Positions 1 to 8,027 of a stretch of 54,985 bases of DNA are shown here, piece after piece. This stretch comes from JAYZQT01 sp036136335 (GTDB taxonomy: Bacteria; Pseudomonadota; Alphaproteobacteria; MPNO01; UBA830): positions 1 through 54,985 of the forward strand of contig JAYZQT010000066.1 in NCBI GenBank assembly GCA_036136335.1. Direction: 5' to 3'. Made by a program: the position numbers and the translations under genes. Within the stretch, counting starts at the first letter, position 1. Each line of letters starts with the position of its first letter. The notes beneath the pieces are model-generated. The model had not been told where the DNA came from and did no database searches. It was given only the letters and a program-made list of their open reading frames with translations.

Positions 1-369
1 ATCGACAGAGATGTGGCCACCCCCATTGATTTTTGCAGTCGTGAGAACAATTTTTGGGGTGTAGGTCCCACTGCGACCCGGGCTCTGATTAAAAGTTGAA
101 TCCCGGTCAGGTTGGCTTATCTCGATACCGTCAATGGAAGATATGAAATCAATCCACCAATTTTCTCTCCGAAATTCGCCATCGGTTACTGCCCTGAGAC
201 CCAGCTCTTCCTGCATTTTAACACATGCCGCTATAGCCAGGTTTTCAGATATACTAAGATCTTCGCGCGAAGTTATTCCTTTTTTCCAATCAGCTCGCGC
301 ATTAAGCAATTCCTGTGTCCGGAGCAGGCTGCCAACCTGATCAGCGTGAAAGAAAGGTTTTGTTGACAT
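1..369 (-). CDS. MetE-like (cobalamin-independent methionine synthase family) protein, N-terminal part
   Basis: An open frame of 123 codons runs from ATG at 369 off the left edge of the window with no stop, so the C-terminal part is missing. The first residues read ADQVGSLLR, followed by EELGLRAVTDGEFRRENWW at about residues 56-74. These match the start of single-domain proteins of the MetE C-terminal/UROD superfamily, which transfer methyl groups from methyltetrahydrofolate or other donors to a zinc-bound thiol. The zinc ligands lie in the unseen part, so catalytic competence cannot be judged. GAGG stands about 10 bases before the ATG. The gene lies 21 bases after a methylenetetrahydrofolate reductase, the enzyme that makes methyltetrahydrofolate, which supports a linked methyl-transfer role. 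The acceptor (homocysteine or a xenobiotic thiol) is unknown. Confidence 0.75.
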   Translation of the reverse strand, partial: MSTKPFFHADQVGSLLRTQELLNARADWKKGITSREDLSISENLAIAACVKMQEELGLRAVTDGEFRRENWWIDFISSIDGIEISQPDRDSTFNQSPGRSGTYTPKIVLTTAKINGGGHISVD

Positions 370-390
370 CACGGGTAACCTCGGTGTTTT

Positions 391-1290
391 TTAAATCCGC
401 AATCCAGATTGTTCGATAGCAATAGGTATTGCGTCAATACCCAGGGGTGCCATCAGGTGGACCCCGGATATCCCGTCTATATCGGCGTATTCAGTAATAA
501 GGTCTGCACAGATGGTGATGCCTTCCGCCTTTTCGTCTGCGGCGGACTCCATGCGCTCAATTATCGTATCCGGTATGTTCGTCCCCCAGAGATTGCTTCT
601 CATCCAGAGGGCGGATTTGGCGGAGGCCAGGGGTCCAATTCCCATCAAAACATTGACATGTTCAGAAATACCGTGGGATTTCAGTGCAGCTGCGTATTCG
701 CGGACGAGATCGGCGTCAAAACAGAATTGCGTCTGTATAAACTTGGCGCCCGCACGGACTTTTGCCTGAAGTCCTTCTGGTGACCAGTCACCGGATGTCG
801 GGTTCATCGGTATATCAGCTGCGCCAATAAAGAAACTGGGTGGTGAATCGATCGTACGTCCCGAGGGTAGTTCGCCGCTCTCCTGCATATGTCTGGCACA
901 TTCCATCAGGTCACGGCTTTGATAGTCGAAGACAGCCTTTGTTTCAGGTTGGTCGCCAGCGTCAGGGTCATCGCCTCTCAGGATTAGAAGGTTTTCGATG
1001 CCCATCGCCGCCGCACCAAGCAAATCGGACTGCAGCGAGATCCGGTTTCGGTCACGGCAGGTAACTTGCAAAACTGGCTCTAACCCGCTTTGATGCAAAA
1101 GTACCGCGGCCGCCAAACTTGACATATGCACCTGCGCACTCGCACCGTCGGTCACATTGATGGCATCCACTTTGCCGTTAAGAACTGAGGCCTTTGACAG
1201 CAGTTCGCCGGCGTTTGCCGAGAGCGGGGGGGTAATTTCAGCGGTGATGGCGAAGTGGCCTCTAGCGAGAGTGTCGGACAGAGTGCTCAT
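391..1290 (-). CDS. metF: Methylenetetrahydrofolate reductase (MetF family)
   Basis: A 299-residue protein with the length and motifs of the FAD-dependent MTHFR TIM barrel: Glu18 in EITPP (the position of the catalytic glutamate of E. coli MetF), CRDRNR at 78-83 and LRGDDP at 104-109, the usual folate/flavin-site loops. The reaction is conversion of 5,10-methylene-THF to 5-methyl-THF, or the reverse oxidation in methyl-group catabolism. Its ATG overlaps the stop of the upstream methyltransferase gene by four bases, and a MetE-like gene follows after 21 bases, so the three are almost certainly co-transcribed. It could be the housekeeping metF or a dedicated enzyme of a demethylation pathway; the company of an unusual methyltransferase slightly favours the latter. 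Confidence 0.88.
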   Translation of the reverse strand: MSTLSDTLARGHFAITAEITPPLSANAGELLSKASVLNGKVDAINVTDGASAQVHMSSLAAAVLLHQSGLEPVLQVTCRDRNRISLQSDLLGAAAMGIENLLILRGDDPDAGDQPETKAVFDYQSRDLMECARHMQESGELPSGRTIDSPPSFFIGAADIPMNPTSGDWSPEGLQAKVRAGAKFIQTQFCFDADLVREYAAALKSHGISEHVNVLMGIGPLASAKSALWMRSNLWGTNIPDTIIERMESAADEKAEGITICADLITEYADIDGISGVHLMAPLGIDAIPIAIEQSGLRI

Positions 1291-2672
1291 CCGTGGCGTC
1301 GCCGTGACACAACAAAGGATTCGTCATTAAACCAAAGTCCGTTGTGTGCGCGAAGCACGTCGCCGGTCGCGTCGAGGTAGTCGCTACTGGTCATGGCCGC
1401 CTCAAGACGGTCTTCCTCTATTTGAGAAACATAGACCGCTGCGTTCCAGGCGGCCATCAGTGTAGATGTACCGATTGATGATCCAATCTCTGTTGGCAAT
1501 GTATGCATAACATAGCGAAACAGGGCCCGTTTATCTGCAGCTGCGGTATAATTGAGTTTGCGGCCTTCGTCGTGCAGTTCCCGTTTCAATGCCTGCACGA
1601 GAATTTGACGGTTGTGCTGAAACGGGTTTTCGCCAGGCCAAACACGCTGAATGATATCGGCTCCGGGGTCGTGGCCATGTGAATGAATGGTCAGCATACG
1701 GCCACCTGGCGCTAGCGCCCGGGCGAGCGGCGAGAGAACCCGTTTTACCTTCAAGTCGAGTGATGCACGTAGCCGAAACGGTTGAGAGGCAATTATGAGG
1801 TCGTAGTCTTTCAAGACATCACCAGGACGCGGAATTATATTGTTAAGGAGAATTCCGTTGTCGCGGCGGTACAGGGTGATCACCGAGGGTCGAACATAAA
1901 GTGGATTCCCGGTCTTTCTACTGGTGCGCACTTGCCAGCCGTCTGCAATTGAGCTCTCTAGGTTGGCAATTTGTTCTTCAAACTCATGCGCAGAATTGCC
2001 ATTTAAGGCAACCTCATGCCAGTTCAGATTTTTCTTCTTTTCTGGCGTGCGGGGCGTTAGCGCCGGTGCCTCCGAATAGAACATGTTTGTGATTGTGACC
2101 ACCATTGCGGGGTGCTCATTAAATCGGTCGGGTAGCTTCTCGAGCGTTAAGCGAATGTCTTCAAGACTGATTTCCTTGCCAACCACGTAAAAAGGTACGG
2201 TTGGGTATAGCTTGTGCATATGCCGCATTACCCGTGTCAGGACCGTACCATCCCCCATTCCTGCGTCGAAGACCCGAAGTGCTGGGGGTTTTACCTGCAG
2301 TCGACCCAGTTCCTGGCCCACCCGGTCAGCTACTGCCCATTTCTCCGAGCAGGTGTTTACGAACAGAAGATATTTCTGGCGGTTGTCATAGAACCGGAAA
2401 TGTCCGGGTGTGGCACGGTCTGCTTTGAAACTTTCTGTTTTTTGCGCCGTTGGGGATCGCGGGTCGTAAGTGACTGTTTGTGCTGGCGCGCTCTTATTGT
2501 CGGCTATAAAGGTCTGGACCCGGGCTATTGTTGCGGTGGTTACGCGCTTCCCATCACGTAAACGACCTACGAACTTTCCATCATTTACAGCCCGTCGTCC
2601 GAAGGTCGTTTCCGCGATTTCAGCATAACGGCAGTATGCCTCAATACCGGCTATCAATTCGTGATGGTTCAC
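1287..2672 (-). CDS. HTH-like domain fused to a SAM-dependent methyltransferase, function unknown
   Basis: A 461-residue protein starting with GTG. Residues 1-55 resemble the small DNA-binding-like domain found in some proteobacterial proteins (TTFGRRAVNDGKFVGRLRDG, then a second helix with TTATIARVQTFI). Residues from about 90 onward form a class I methyltransferase: the Ala-Gly-Met-Gly-Asp-Gly nucleotide loop (FDAGMGDGTVL) is near 147-157 and a long C-terminal half follows. It is first in the minus-strand operon with metF and a MetE-like gene, so it may demethylate or methylate a small molecule within that pathway, or sense SAM and control the operon through its N-terminal domain. Both are inference. 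No specific substrate family was recognised. Confidence 0.6.
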   Translation of the reverse strand: MNHHELIAGIEAYCRYAEIAETTFGRRAVNDGKFVGRLRDGKRVTTATIARVQTFIADNKSAPAQTVTYDPRSPTAQKTESFKADRATPGHFRFYDNRQKYLLFVNTCSEKWAVADRVGQELGRLQVKPPALRVFDAGMGDGTVLTRVMRHMHKLYPTVPFYVVGKEISLEDIRLTLEKLPDRFNEHPAMVVTITNMFYSEAPALTPRTPEKKKNLNWHEVALNGNSAHEFEEQIANLESSIADGWQVRTSRKTGNPLYVRPSVITLYRRDNGILLNNIIPRPGDVLKDYDLIIASQPFRLRASLDLKVKRVLSPLARALAPGGRMLTIHSHGHDPGADIIQRVWPGENPFQHNRQILVQALKRELHDEGRKLNYTAAADKRALFRYVMHTLPTEIGSSIGTSTLMAAWNAAVYVSQIEEDRLEAAMTSSDYLDATGDVLRAHNGLWFNDESFVVSRRRHG

Positions 2673-2727
2673 TGAATGCCACCGTCAGTCGTTAATATTT
2701 GAGATTAATCCCAATTTTGTTAACGAA

Positions 2728-2757
2728 GTCAATGTTTGGATTTATCCCAACATTGAC
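2728..2757. promoter_or_regulatory. Palindromic operator candidate in a divergent promoter region
   Basis: The arms GTCAATGTTTGG and CCCAACATTGAC are inverted copies over 12 bases with one mismatch, separated by ATTTAT. A related half-site, GATTAATCCCAA at 2703-2714, is repeated as GATTTATCCCAA at 2739-2750. The element lies 56 bases upstream of the minus-strand methyltransferase gene and about 200 bases upstream of the plus-strand CoA ligase. The symmetry suits a dimeric regulator better than a terminator, since no T-run follows on either strand. The cognate regulator is not in the window unless it is the HTH-methyltransferase itself. Confidence 0.5.
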
Positions 2758-2884
2758 CGTCCTCCCTGAAGCAAACACAACTTATTGATTAACCTTCCAA
2801 CTGCCTACGAGGAGATCCTGTTGCTGGGGAATTAATTTGTGGTGGGTGCATTCTGCGCACCTTCGACTTAATGCCACGGTTCTG

Positions 2885-2912
2885 TTGTGCAGCACGGTCC
2901 GGTGCCTATTAT
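2885..2912 (+). promoter_or_regulatory. Weak sigma-70-like promoter candidate for the CoA ligase gene
   Basis: TTGTGC at 2885-2890 and TATTAT at 2907-2912 are separated by 16 bases and lie about 40 bases before the ATG at 2954. The -10 hexamer fits well and the -35 poorly. This is a suggestion from sequence only. Confidence 0.25.
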
Positions 2913-2953
2913 ATTGGTCGGGAACGCTGTTCGTTTGATGGAGAAGACATCAT

Positions 2954-4489
2954 ATGCAGACCGTCTGGGATCACGTAAGGCTAGCAGCGGAGAGAACGCC
3001 AGATAAAACGGCTATCGTCGATGACCGGACGAAAAGGTCTTTTAACTACCGTGAACTGGTTGATGAGGTTGAAACTGTCGCTGCGGGATTAATGGAGAAG
3101 GGCATAGGACCGGGGCAACGAACGGCAACGGTCTTGCCAAATGTGATTGAACACACAATCGCAATTCTTGCGCTTCACCGCCTTAAAACAGAGGTTTGTC
3201 TTATTAATCCACAGCTAAAGCCTGAAGAGGTTGGAGCTTTAATCACCGAAGGTGAATGTATTGCGGTGGTTTGCTTGGGTGACGACCGCATCGCGGAGGC
3301 CGCCCGAGAGGCGATACCGGAAGGCGGGACGGTATTTAGCGTTGAGGCGTCCACTGACTTCACAGCAGACTTTTCGTCCTGCCGCGGGAATTCGCTTGAA
3401 TTGGGACCCTGGGTATCCCCTAGACAAGATGGCGCAGCATTTATTTTTTATACGTCGGGTACCACTGGTCTTCCCAAAGGTGTGATAATTCCGCACGGTG
3501 CAACAGATAGTCGAGTGTTATACGCAGTTGTACAGTGTGGGCTTAGACACGGCAGGCATAACCGGGCAATTGGGCTTATGCCGTTATTTCATGTGGTCGG
3601 TTTTTTCTCAGCGTTCTTGACGACGTTGTCACTGAACGGAACTTACTACGTGCACTCCAAATTTGAAGCCAGTGCTGCTGTTAAGCAAATCAAAACAGGC
3701 AAAATATCATTCTTGTATGGTGCGCCTGCCCATTTTCATGCCTTGCTCTCGGCCCCTAACTTTGACGCGGCCAACATGGGGTCAGTCAAGATCCTTGTCT
3801 ATGCGGGCGCAGCAATGCCAAGCGCACTGCTTGACCGCGTCAAACTGGCTTTTGCTAACGCCCTGATGACAAACATTTATGGCACCACGGAAGTGATGAA
3901 TGCCCTGTATATGACTGATCCAGCGGGCAAGCCGGCTTCTTTCCGACCAGGTTTCTATTCAAATGTTCGCGTTGGGCGGATAGATGGTGCTGTCGATGAT
4001 CTTTGCGTGGACGGCGACGAAGGCGAATTGTTGGTAGACGCTTTCGCAGACGCGACGTTTCTTGGTTATCTCAACCAGCCCAATTCAACCCGCGAAAAAC
4101 TGGTTAAGGGATGGTATCGTACCGGTGACATCGTGGCGCGGCAATCAAACGGCGATTTTGAGTTGCGGGGTCGTGTCGATGATATGATCGTTTCGGGCGG
4201 CGAGAATATTCATCCCGAAGAAGTTGAAACGGTTTTAATGCAACATGAGGCTGTTCAGGATGCTGCGGTTATCGGTATACCAGACGAACAATGGTCAGAG
4301 CGGGTGCTTGCGTATGTGGTAAGAACCGGCACCAAGGTTGATGCCAGTGCGCTGGACCGTTGGTGCAGGCAATCTTCGTTAGCAAATTATAAACGTCCGC
4401 GCGATTACGTTTTTCTTGTTTCACTGCCTCGAAATGCAGCGAATAAGGTTTTGCGCAAGGAATTGAAGGAGTTTGTGGCTAACCATTAG
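2954..4489 (+). CDS. AMP-forming acyl-CoA ligase/synthetase (ANL superfamily)
   Basis: A 511-residue protein of usual length. The P-loop-like motif YTSGTTGLPKG lies near residue 166, YGTTEV near 310, WYRTGD near 387 and the hinge region GRVDDMIVSGGENIHPEE near 405-422. The C-terminal lysine used for adenylation is present in NKVLRKEL. It should activate a carboxylic acid with ATP and then form the CoA thioester. GGAGAAG lies eight bases before the ATG. The next gene on the same strand encodes a 4,5-dihydroxyphthalate-decarboxylase-like protein, so an aromatic or dicarboxylic acid substrate is plausible. The exact acid cannot be read from the sequence. Confidence 0.88.
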   Translation: MQTVWDHVRLAAERTPDKTAIVDDRTKRSFNYRELVDEVETVAAGLMEKGIGPGQRTATVLPNVIEHTIAILALHRLKTEVCLINPQLKPEEVGALITEGECIAVVCLGDDRIAEAAREAIPEGGTVFSVEASTDFTADFSSCRGNSLELGPWVSPRQDGAAFIFYTSGTTGLPKGVIIPHGATDSRVLYAVVQCGLRHGRHNRAIGLMPLFHVVGFFSAFLTTLSLNGTYYVHSKFEASAAVKQIKTGKISFLYGAPAHFHALLSAPNFDAANMGSVKILVYAGAAMPSALLDRVKLAFANALMTNIYGTTEVMNALYMTDPAGKPASFRPGFYSNVRVGRIDGAVDDLCVDGDEGELLVDAFADATFLGYLNQPNSTREKLVKGWYRTGDIVARQSNGDFELRGRVDDMIVSGGENIHPEEVETVLMQHEAVQDAAVIGIPDEQWSERVLAYVVRTGTKVDASALDRWCRQSSLANYKRPRDYVFLVSLPRNAANKVLRKELKEFVANH

Positions 4490-4603
4490 GAAGGCTGATC
4501 TTGGCTAGCAATCGCGATGTTCCAAGTCGATTGGCAGTGTTAGCTATAGAATACAGAGAAGTGGGCTATGTATCATGCAAAGGCCCGAAGGAGGGAGCAA
4601 CTC

Positions 4604-5599
4604 ATGTCTCAACTACCACTTACGTTTGCATGCGGGCCCTATGACCGGATGGAAGCACTGAACTATGGGCTAATCGGCGTTGAGGGTATCAATCTTAACT
4701 TTATCGAAATCCAGGAACCCAGAGAGATTTTTGATCGTATGGTTGGTGCACAGGAATTCGACATATCGGAAATGTCACTCGCAGAATACATTACGATGGT
4801 CGCCAAAGATTCCTGCCCTTTCATCGCACTGCCGGTATTCCCGTCCAAGGCATTCCGTCACGCCTTTATATGCGTAAACCGAAATGCAGGCATCAAGCAA
4901 CCTCAGGATCTGGCAGGAAAACGGATTGGGACGCCTCTTTATACGCAGACGGCAGCAGTCTGGATACGCGGTGATCTGGAAAATATCTATGGTGTTGATC
5001 TTTCTGATGTACACTGGATACAGGGTGCTGTCGAAAAACCCGGCACACATGGTGATCCACCCGCACCACCTCAGTTGTCCAAACCAATTCAGATAACTCC
5101 CAACAAATCCGAAAAATCGCTTTCCCAGATGTTGGCGGATGGTGATGTTGATGCCGTATTAGGTTCCCGGATGCCGGCATCGGTACGCACAGATCCGGAC
5201 AAGGTAGCTCATCTTTTTCAAGACTTTCGGGAGGAAGAGAAGCGGTACTACCGGGAACACCGGATACACCCAATCATGCATACTGTGGTAATTCGAAAGG
5301 ACGTGTATGCATCGAACAAATGGATTGCACAAAGCTTGTATAAGGCGTTTCTCGCTGCCAAGGATTGGGCAGTCGAGCAGATGTACTTCTCCGGTGCACA
5401 AAAATATATGCTGCCTTGGCTTTACGATGATTTACGTGAAATAGATGAGGTGTTTGGCGGAGACCCGTGGCCCTATGGGATTGACGAGAACCGGCCTACC
5501 CTGGAGGCACTGGTCAAATATATGTGTCAGCAGAACTTTATTGCTGAAGAGATTTCTGTGGAAGATCTTTTTGCGCCAATCCATGGTCGGGTTGAGTAA
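4604..5599 (+). CDS. 4,5-dihydroxyphthalate decarboxylase-like / periplasmic-binding-fold protein
   Basis: The start is placed at the ATG at 4604 because AAGGAGGGAG lies just upstream; an earlier in-frame ATG at 4568 has no such site. The 331-residue product has the family's signature N-terminus (FACGPYDR, residues 6-13), then EFDISEMSLAEYITM and PVFPSKAFRH. This family has a type II periplasmic-binding fold but the members named 4,5-dihydroxyphthalate decarboxylase act in phthalate catabolism. There is no signal peptide, which argues for a cytoplasmic enzyme or sensor rather than an ABC transporter binding protein. It follows the CoA ligase, 114 bases downstream, and lies upstream of a phthalate-oxygenase-like Rieske gene cluster, so a decarboxylase of a hydroxylated aromatic acid is a reasonable guess. 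Confidence 0.72.
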   Translation: MSQLPLTFACGPYDRMEALNYGLIGVEGINLNFIEIQEPREIFDRMVGAQEFDISEMSLAEYITMVAKDSCPFIALPVFPSKAFRHAFICVNRNAGIKQPQDLAGKRIGTPLYTQTAAVWIRGDLENIYGVDLSDVHWIQGAVEKPGTHGDPPAPPQLSKPIQITPNKSEKSLSQMLADGDVDAVLGSRMPASVRTDPDKVAHLFQDFREEEKRYYREHRIHPIMHTVVIRKDVYASNKWIAQSLYKAFLAAKDWAVEQMYFSGAQKYMLPWLYDDLREIDEVFGGDPWPYGIDENRPTLEALVKYMCQQNFIAEEISVEDLFAPIHGRVE

Positions 5600-5668
5600 G
5601 TTTAAATCCGGGCCGTTTGTTGAGGTATTGTTTTAACGATTGATCGGTCATTATTTTTAATTTGTTAA

Positions 5669-6424
5669 CTAGGTCGCGGAATGCGCGGCAAAAATTTCAG
5701 TCAGCCGGGTACCTTTGTAATATGTTTTCCTGAAGGACTCCCGCTGAGAAAAACGCTCATACCAAATCTTTAGAAACGGTTTGTCGAATACCAGATCGTC
5801 AAGTCCAAGGTCTATCATACGATCGACGGTTGGCATGTAGGCAGCGTCGACAATTGTTAGCATATCACCCATGAGCCAATCTTTGCCATGCAACTGCAGC
5901 CCATCGTTAAACCTATGCGCTGCGAGATCGAGTCGATCAAGCGCCTCCGTTGTCTCTTCTGAGCTAAATCCTTTTTTTTTCATCCGATGGTAAAAATGCT
6001 TGCGCATGGGGTGCTTGTCCGCCATTTCCTGATAGGCGCTGTCATCCATATTCTCGTATCGTTTTGCGAGAAATTTGTTAAACGAAGGAATTCGGATGGC
6101 GGGTGTGGGCACCTCTTCGATGTAACGCAACCATTTACGCATCTGGGCTCTTTCAGCAGCCGTGGACGGTGACATTGGAATATCAGGATAAACTTCTTCC
6201 AAATACTCCAGAATTACCGAGGAATCGATGATCACATCATCACCATCAGTGATGGTCGGTACGACACCGTTGGGATTTAATTTGAGATAGGGTGCCTGTA
6301 AATGCTCGCGATTCTTGTGGTCGACGATGCGGTCTGTATGGGGGATGTTTTTTTCCCATAAAACCAGACGAACCTTTTGACTGCAGGTCGACTGTGGAAA
6401 ATTGTACAGCGTAATATTACCCAT
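5669..6424 (-). CDS. Glutathione S-transferase
   Basis: A 251-residue two-domain GST. The thioredoxin-like N-terminal half carries PQSTCSQKVRL (residues 9-19, with Ser/Cys candidates for thiolate activation), NPNGVVPTI with the cis-proline, and DSSVILEYLEE, which binds the glutathione gamma-glutamyl part. The C-terminal helical domain begins near residue 85. GGGAG lies before the ATG. It is cytosolic and may conjugate or de-etherify an aromatic intermediate, since bacterial GSTs in catabolic clusters often do. It is transcribed toward the decarboxylase-like gene (tail to tail) and away from the MFS carrier. Confidence 0.85.
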   Translation of the reverse strand: MGNITLYNFPQSTCSQKVRLVLWEKNIPHTDRIVDHKNREHLQAPYLKLNPNGVVPTITDGDDVIIDSSVILEYLEEVYPDIPMSPSTAAERAQMRKWLRYIEEVPTPAIRIPSFNKFLAKRYENMDDSAYQEMADKHPMRKHFYHRMKKKGFSSEETTEALDRLDLAAHRFNDGLQLHGKDWLMGDMLTIVDAAYMPTVDRMIDLGLDDLVFDKPFLKIWYERFSQRESFRKTYYKGTRLTEIFAAHSAT

Positions 6425-6516
6425 CGGTTTAGCTCCCGGTTTGGGCGAGTGTTCATAGAGATTGATATGCTGTCTACCTATGAAATGGAAGCGACGGCAA
6501 CCACCGATAAAGAGCG

Positions 6517-7869
6517 ATGTTTCCAGCGTTTGCTATTTTACTGGTCGCCATCGCGTTGTCAGAAGTGATAGTCTATCTAACGTTTCTTGGGAAACCCATT
6601 GTGACCTCCTCTGATCGAACTCCTGCGTTGGGTGCAAGCCTGATTGACAGCCCCTACGCGTGGAAACGCCTCGCCGCATCATTTGTGCTTGGTACCGTGG
6701 GTAGTATCGGATTTTGGGGGGTCGTCGTCATATTACCCTCAGTGCAGCAGGAGTTTTCCGTCGACCGTGCGGACGCATCTATTCCGTATACCCTCACGAT
6801 GGTCGGGTTTGCAATCGGTAACGTTCTTTTTGGTCGCTATGTTGATCGGCTCGGCATTGTTATACCCGTTATCGCAGCAGCGATTGGTATGTCAGTCGGA
6901 CACATTGGTGCAGCAATGGCAGGTAATATCTGGGTCTTTTCTCTGCTGCAAGGAGTTTTTATTGGTGTTGGCACTGCAGCGAGTTTCGGGCCGCTTATCG
7001 CAGACGTGTCTCACTGGTTTCGGCGCCGCCGCGGTGTTGCCGTCGCGTTTTGTGCATGCGGAAACTATATCGGTGGTGTTATCTGGCCGCTAGTGGTTAC
7101 CAGTCTCACAGCGGAATACGGCTGGCGCACGACCTATTTGATAATTGCGATCCTAATCGTTGTTGTAAAAGTGCCGCTGGCACTCACGTTGCGGCGTCCA
7201 CCGCCGAAAGGGGTCCCGGTTTCAGCCGGTGCGACGCGGGAACCTTCAGGCCGGGAGAATGTGTCACTTAAAGAAATCAATCTGTCCCCGGGCGGGCTGG
7301 TGTTTCTGCTATCGGTTGCCGGAGTAGCGTGCTGTGTTGCGATGTCCATGCCGCAGGTTCATATCGTTGCCTATTGCGCCGATCTGGGGTTTGGCGCGGC
7401 ACGTGGCGCTGAAATGCTGTCTTTGATGCTTGCAGGAGGGGCTGTTACCCGGGTCGTGTCCGGCTTTCTTGCAGATTATATGGGCGGAATTCGGACACTG
7501 TTACTTGGCTCGGTTCTTCAGGGAATAGCTCTTGTTTTCTACCTGCCCTTCGATGGCCTGATGTCACTCTACGTAATTTCACTGATGTTCGGGATTGCGC
7601 AGGGAGGGATTGTGCCATGCTACGCGATAATCGTTCGAGAGTATATGAGTCCGCACATAGCAGCCGAGCGTGTTGGTTTTTTGATCATGATGACCATTGT
7701 CGGAATGGGATTGGGGGGCTGGTCGTCGGGTTGGATTTATGATGTAACTGGTTCCTACTCGGCGGCGTTTGTTCACGGTATTGCGTGGAACGTTCTTAAT
7801 GTCGGCATAATACTCTTGATACTTCTAAAAACGCGAAAACCGGGATCAATTCGTTCCGTAAGTACCTAA
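6517..7869 (+). CDS. MFS transporter, monocarboxylate/oxalate-formate (MCT/OFA) type
   Basis: The product, of up to 450 residues, has about twelve membrane segments, the MFS loop NVLFGRYVDRLG near residue 107 and FRRRRGVAVAF in the middle, as in MCT/OFA carriers of small organic acids. The start is uncertain. ATG at 6517 would add an extra hydrophobic N-terminal helix, while GTG at 6601 (TSSDRTPALG) gives a conventional cytoplasmic N-terminus and a normal twelve-helix topology. The gene is divergent from the GST with 92 bases between them, so the two may share a control region. Substrate is probably a carboxylate used by the neighbouring CoA ligase and oxygenase pathways. Confidence 0.82.
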   Translation: MFPAFAILLVAIALSEVIVYLTFLGKPIVTSSDRTPALGASLIDSPYAWKRLAASFVLGTVGSIGFWGVVVILPSVQQEFSVDRADASIPYTLTMVGFAIGNVLFGRYVDRLGIVIPVIAAAIGMSVGHIGAAMAGNIWVFSLLQGVFIGVGTAASFGPLIADVSHWFRRRRGVAVAFCACGNYIGGVIWPLVVTSLTAEYGWRTTYLIIAILIVVVKVPLALTLRRPPPKGVPVSAGATREPSGRENVSLKEINLSPGGLVFLLSVAGVACCVAMSMPQVHIVAYCADLGFGAARGAEMLSLMLAGGAVTRVVSGFLADYMGGIRTLLLGSVLQGIALVFYLPFDGLMSLYVISLMFGIAQGGIVPCYAIIVREYMSPHIAAERVGFLIMMTIVGMGLGGWSSGWIYDVTGSYSAAFVHGIAWNVLNVGIILLILLKTRKPGSIRSVST

Positions 7870-8027
7870 ATTTTTTCAAAAAATCTGGGCTAAGACGATT
7901 GGAGTTGTAGGAGGTTTCCTGACTGAGACTGCGACATTTTGGTGGCTACAGGTTTGCACAGCACCCTCTGCAACTCGCTACGTTAGGGAGGGGCCAAGAA
8001 AACGGCCTTGTAAATTTCATATATTTT

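Noticed and set aside
112..366. Plus-strand 84-codon open frame at the left end.
   Set aside because: The minus strand encodes a convincing MetE-like N-terminus across the same bases.
2673..2953. SAM riboswitch ahead of the metF/MetE-like operon.
   Set aside because: No SAM-I or SAM-II core could be traced; the symmetry seen is better explained as a protein-binding inverted repeat.
4604..5599. Substrate-binding protein of an ABC transporter.
   Set aside because: No signal peptide and no permease or ATPase genes nearby; the EFDISEMSL and PVFPSKAFRH segments fit the decarboxylase family better.
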